DNA from: Cytophagales bacterium
GTDB taxonomy: Bacteria > Bacteroidota > Bacteroidia > Cytophagales > UBA9547
Length of the DNA: 14,683 nt
Assembly: GCA_013298205.1 (NCBI GenBank)
Contig: JAAFJZ010000015.1
Location: 1 to 14,683, forward strand
Reading direction: 5' to 3'
Position numbers and translations under genes: made by a program. This document shows, piece after piece, positions 14,590 through 14,683 of the stretch; position 1 is the first letter of the stretch; each line of letters opens with the position of its first letter. Below the pieces are notes generated by a model that searched no databases, was not told where the DNA came from, and was given only the letters and a program-made list of their open reading frames with translations.

Positions 14590-14683
14590 ATGATAAACGA
14601 ACCCAATCTTATTTTATATGCCAATAAAGCTGCTCAAAAGGCTTGCCAATCTTTTTTTAACCCTACTAAAAAACAAATTTCTG
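14590..14683 (+). CDS. Start of an unidentified gene cut by the window edge (possibly PAS domain)
   Basis: An ATG at 14590 opens a frame that runs to the end of the window (31 codons): MINEPNLILYANKAAQKACQ and a little more. The LILYANKAAQ segment resembles the first strand of PAS sensor domains, as in many Bacteroidota histidine kinases and cyclase regulators, but this is too short to be sure. An in-frame TTG at 14542 could be the true start and would add 16 residues; an in-frame TAA stands at 14530. It lies 150 bases after menE. Confidence 0.5.
   Translation, partial: MINEPNLILYANKAAQKACQSFFNPTKKQIS

Overview
The window is AT-rich (about 30% G+C by eye) and comes from a member of the Bacteroidota. 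The main evidence is a type IX secretion / gliding-type C-terminal domain (CHU_C, 'gliding motility-associated') on the first protein, a PorP/SprF family outer-membrane protein right after it, then a PorE-like OmpA protein with TPR, beta-propeller and carboxypeptidase-regulatory domains. Bacteroidota-type promoter boxes (TTTG or TTG, then TAnnTTTG about 18-20 bases later) and the absence of clear Shine-Dalgarno sequences agree. I cannot resolve the order or genus from the sequence.

Layout. Positions 2-5281 (+) form a surface/secretion block: the 3' end of a large repeat-containing adhesin-like protein, its SprF-like partner, and a 1006-residue envelope protein with two OmpA peptidoglycan-binding domains. 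Positions 5362-10171 are mostly housekeeping: pdxJ (-), then on + a GatB/YqeY-domain protein, a pabA/trpG glutamine amidotransferase, pgk, a GNAT acetyltransferase and murB. Positions 10219-12583 (-) carry an M42 metallo-aminopeptidase and an aspartate-type aminotransferase. Positions 12782-14683 (+) carry an 81-residue uncharacterised protein, a 329-base gene-free stretch with two unusual structured elements, a short-form menE, and the first codons of a gene cut by the window edge.

How the genes relate. The first three probably act together: the adhesin-like protein as type IX cargo, SprF as its outer-membrane partner, and the OmpA protein as a link to peptidoglycan. The rest are independent metabolic functions: vitamin B6 (pdxJ) for PLP enzymes such as the aminotransferase, folate/tryptophan precursor supply (pabA), glycolysis (pgk), cell wall (murB), peptide turnover (M42) and menaquinone (menE). 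I see no complete mobile element, CRISPR array, tRNA, rRNA or phage gene.

Most noteworthy non-coding signals: a 26-bp near-perfect inverted repeat of which one arm is the murB 3' end including its stop codon; an 80-base island of 56% G+C with inverted ends between the 81-residue gene and menE; and, next to it, a strong minus-strand terminator with no minus-strand gene, preceded by a plausible minus-strand promoter, which together could define a small RNA of about 95 nt. I found no clear new multi-gene system.
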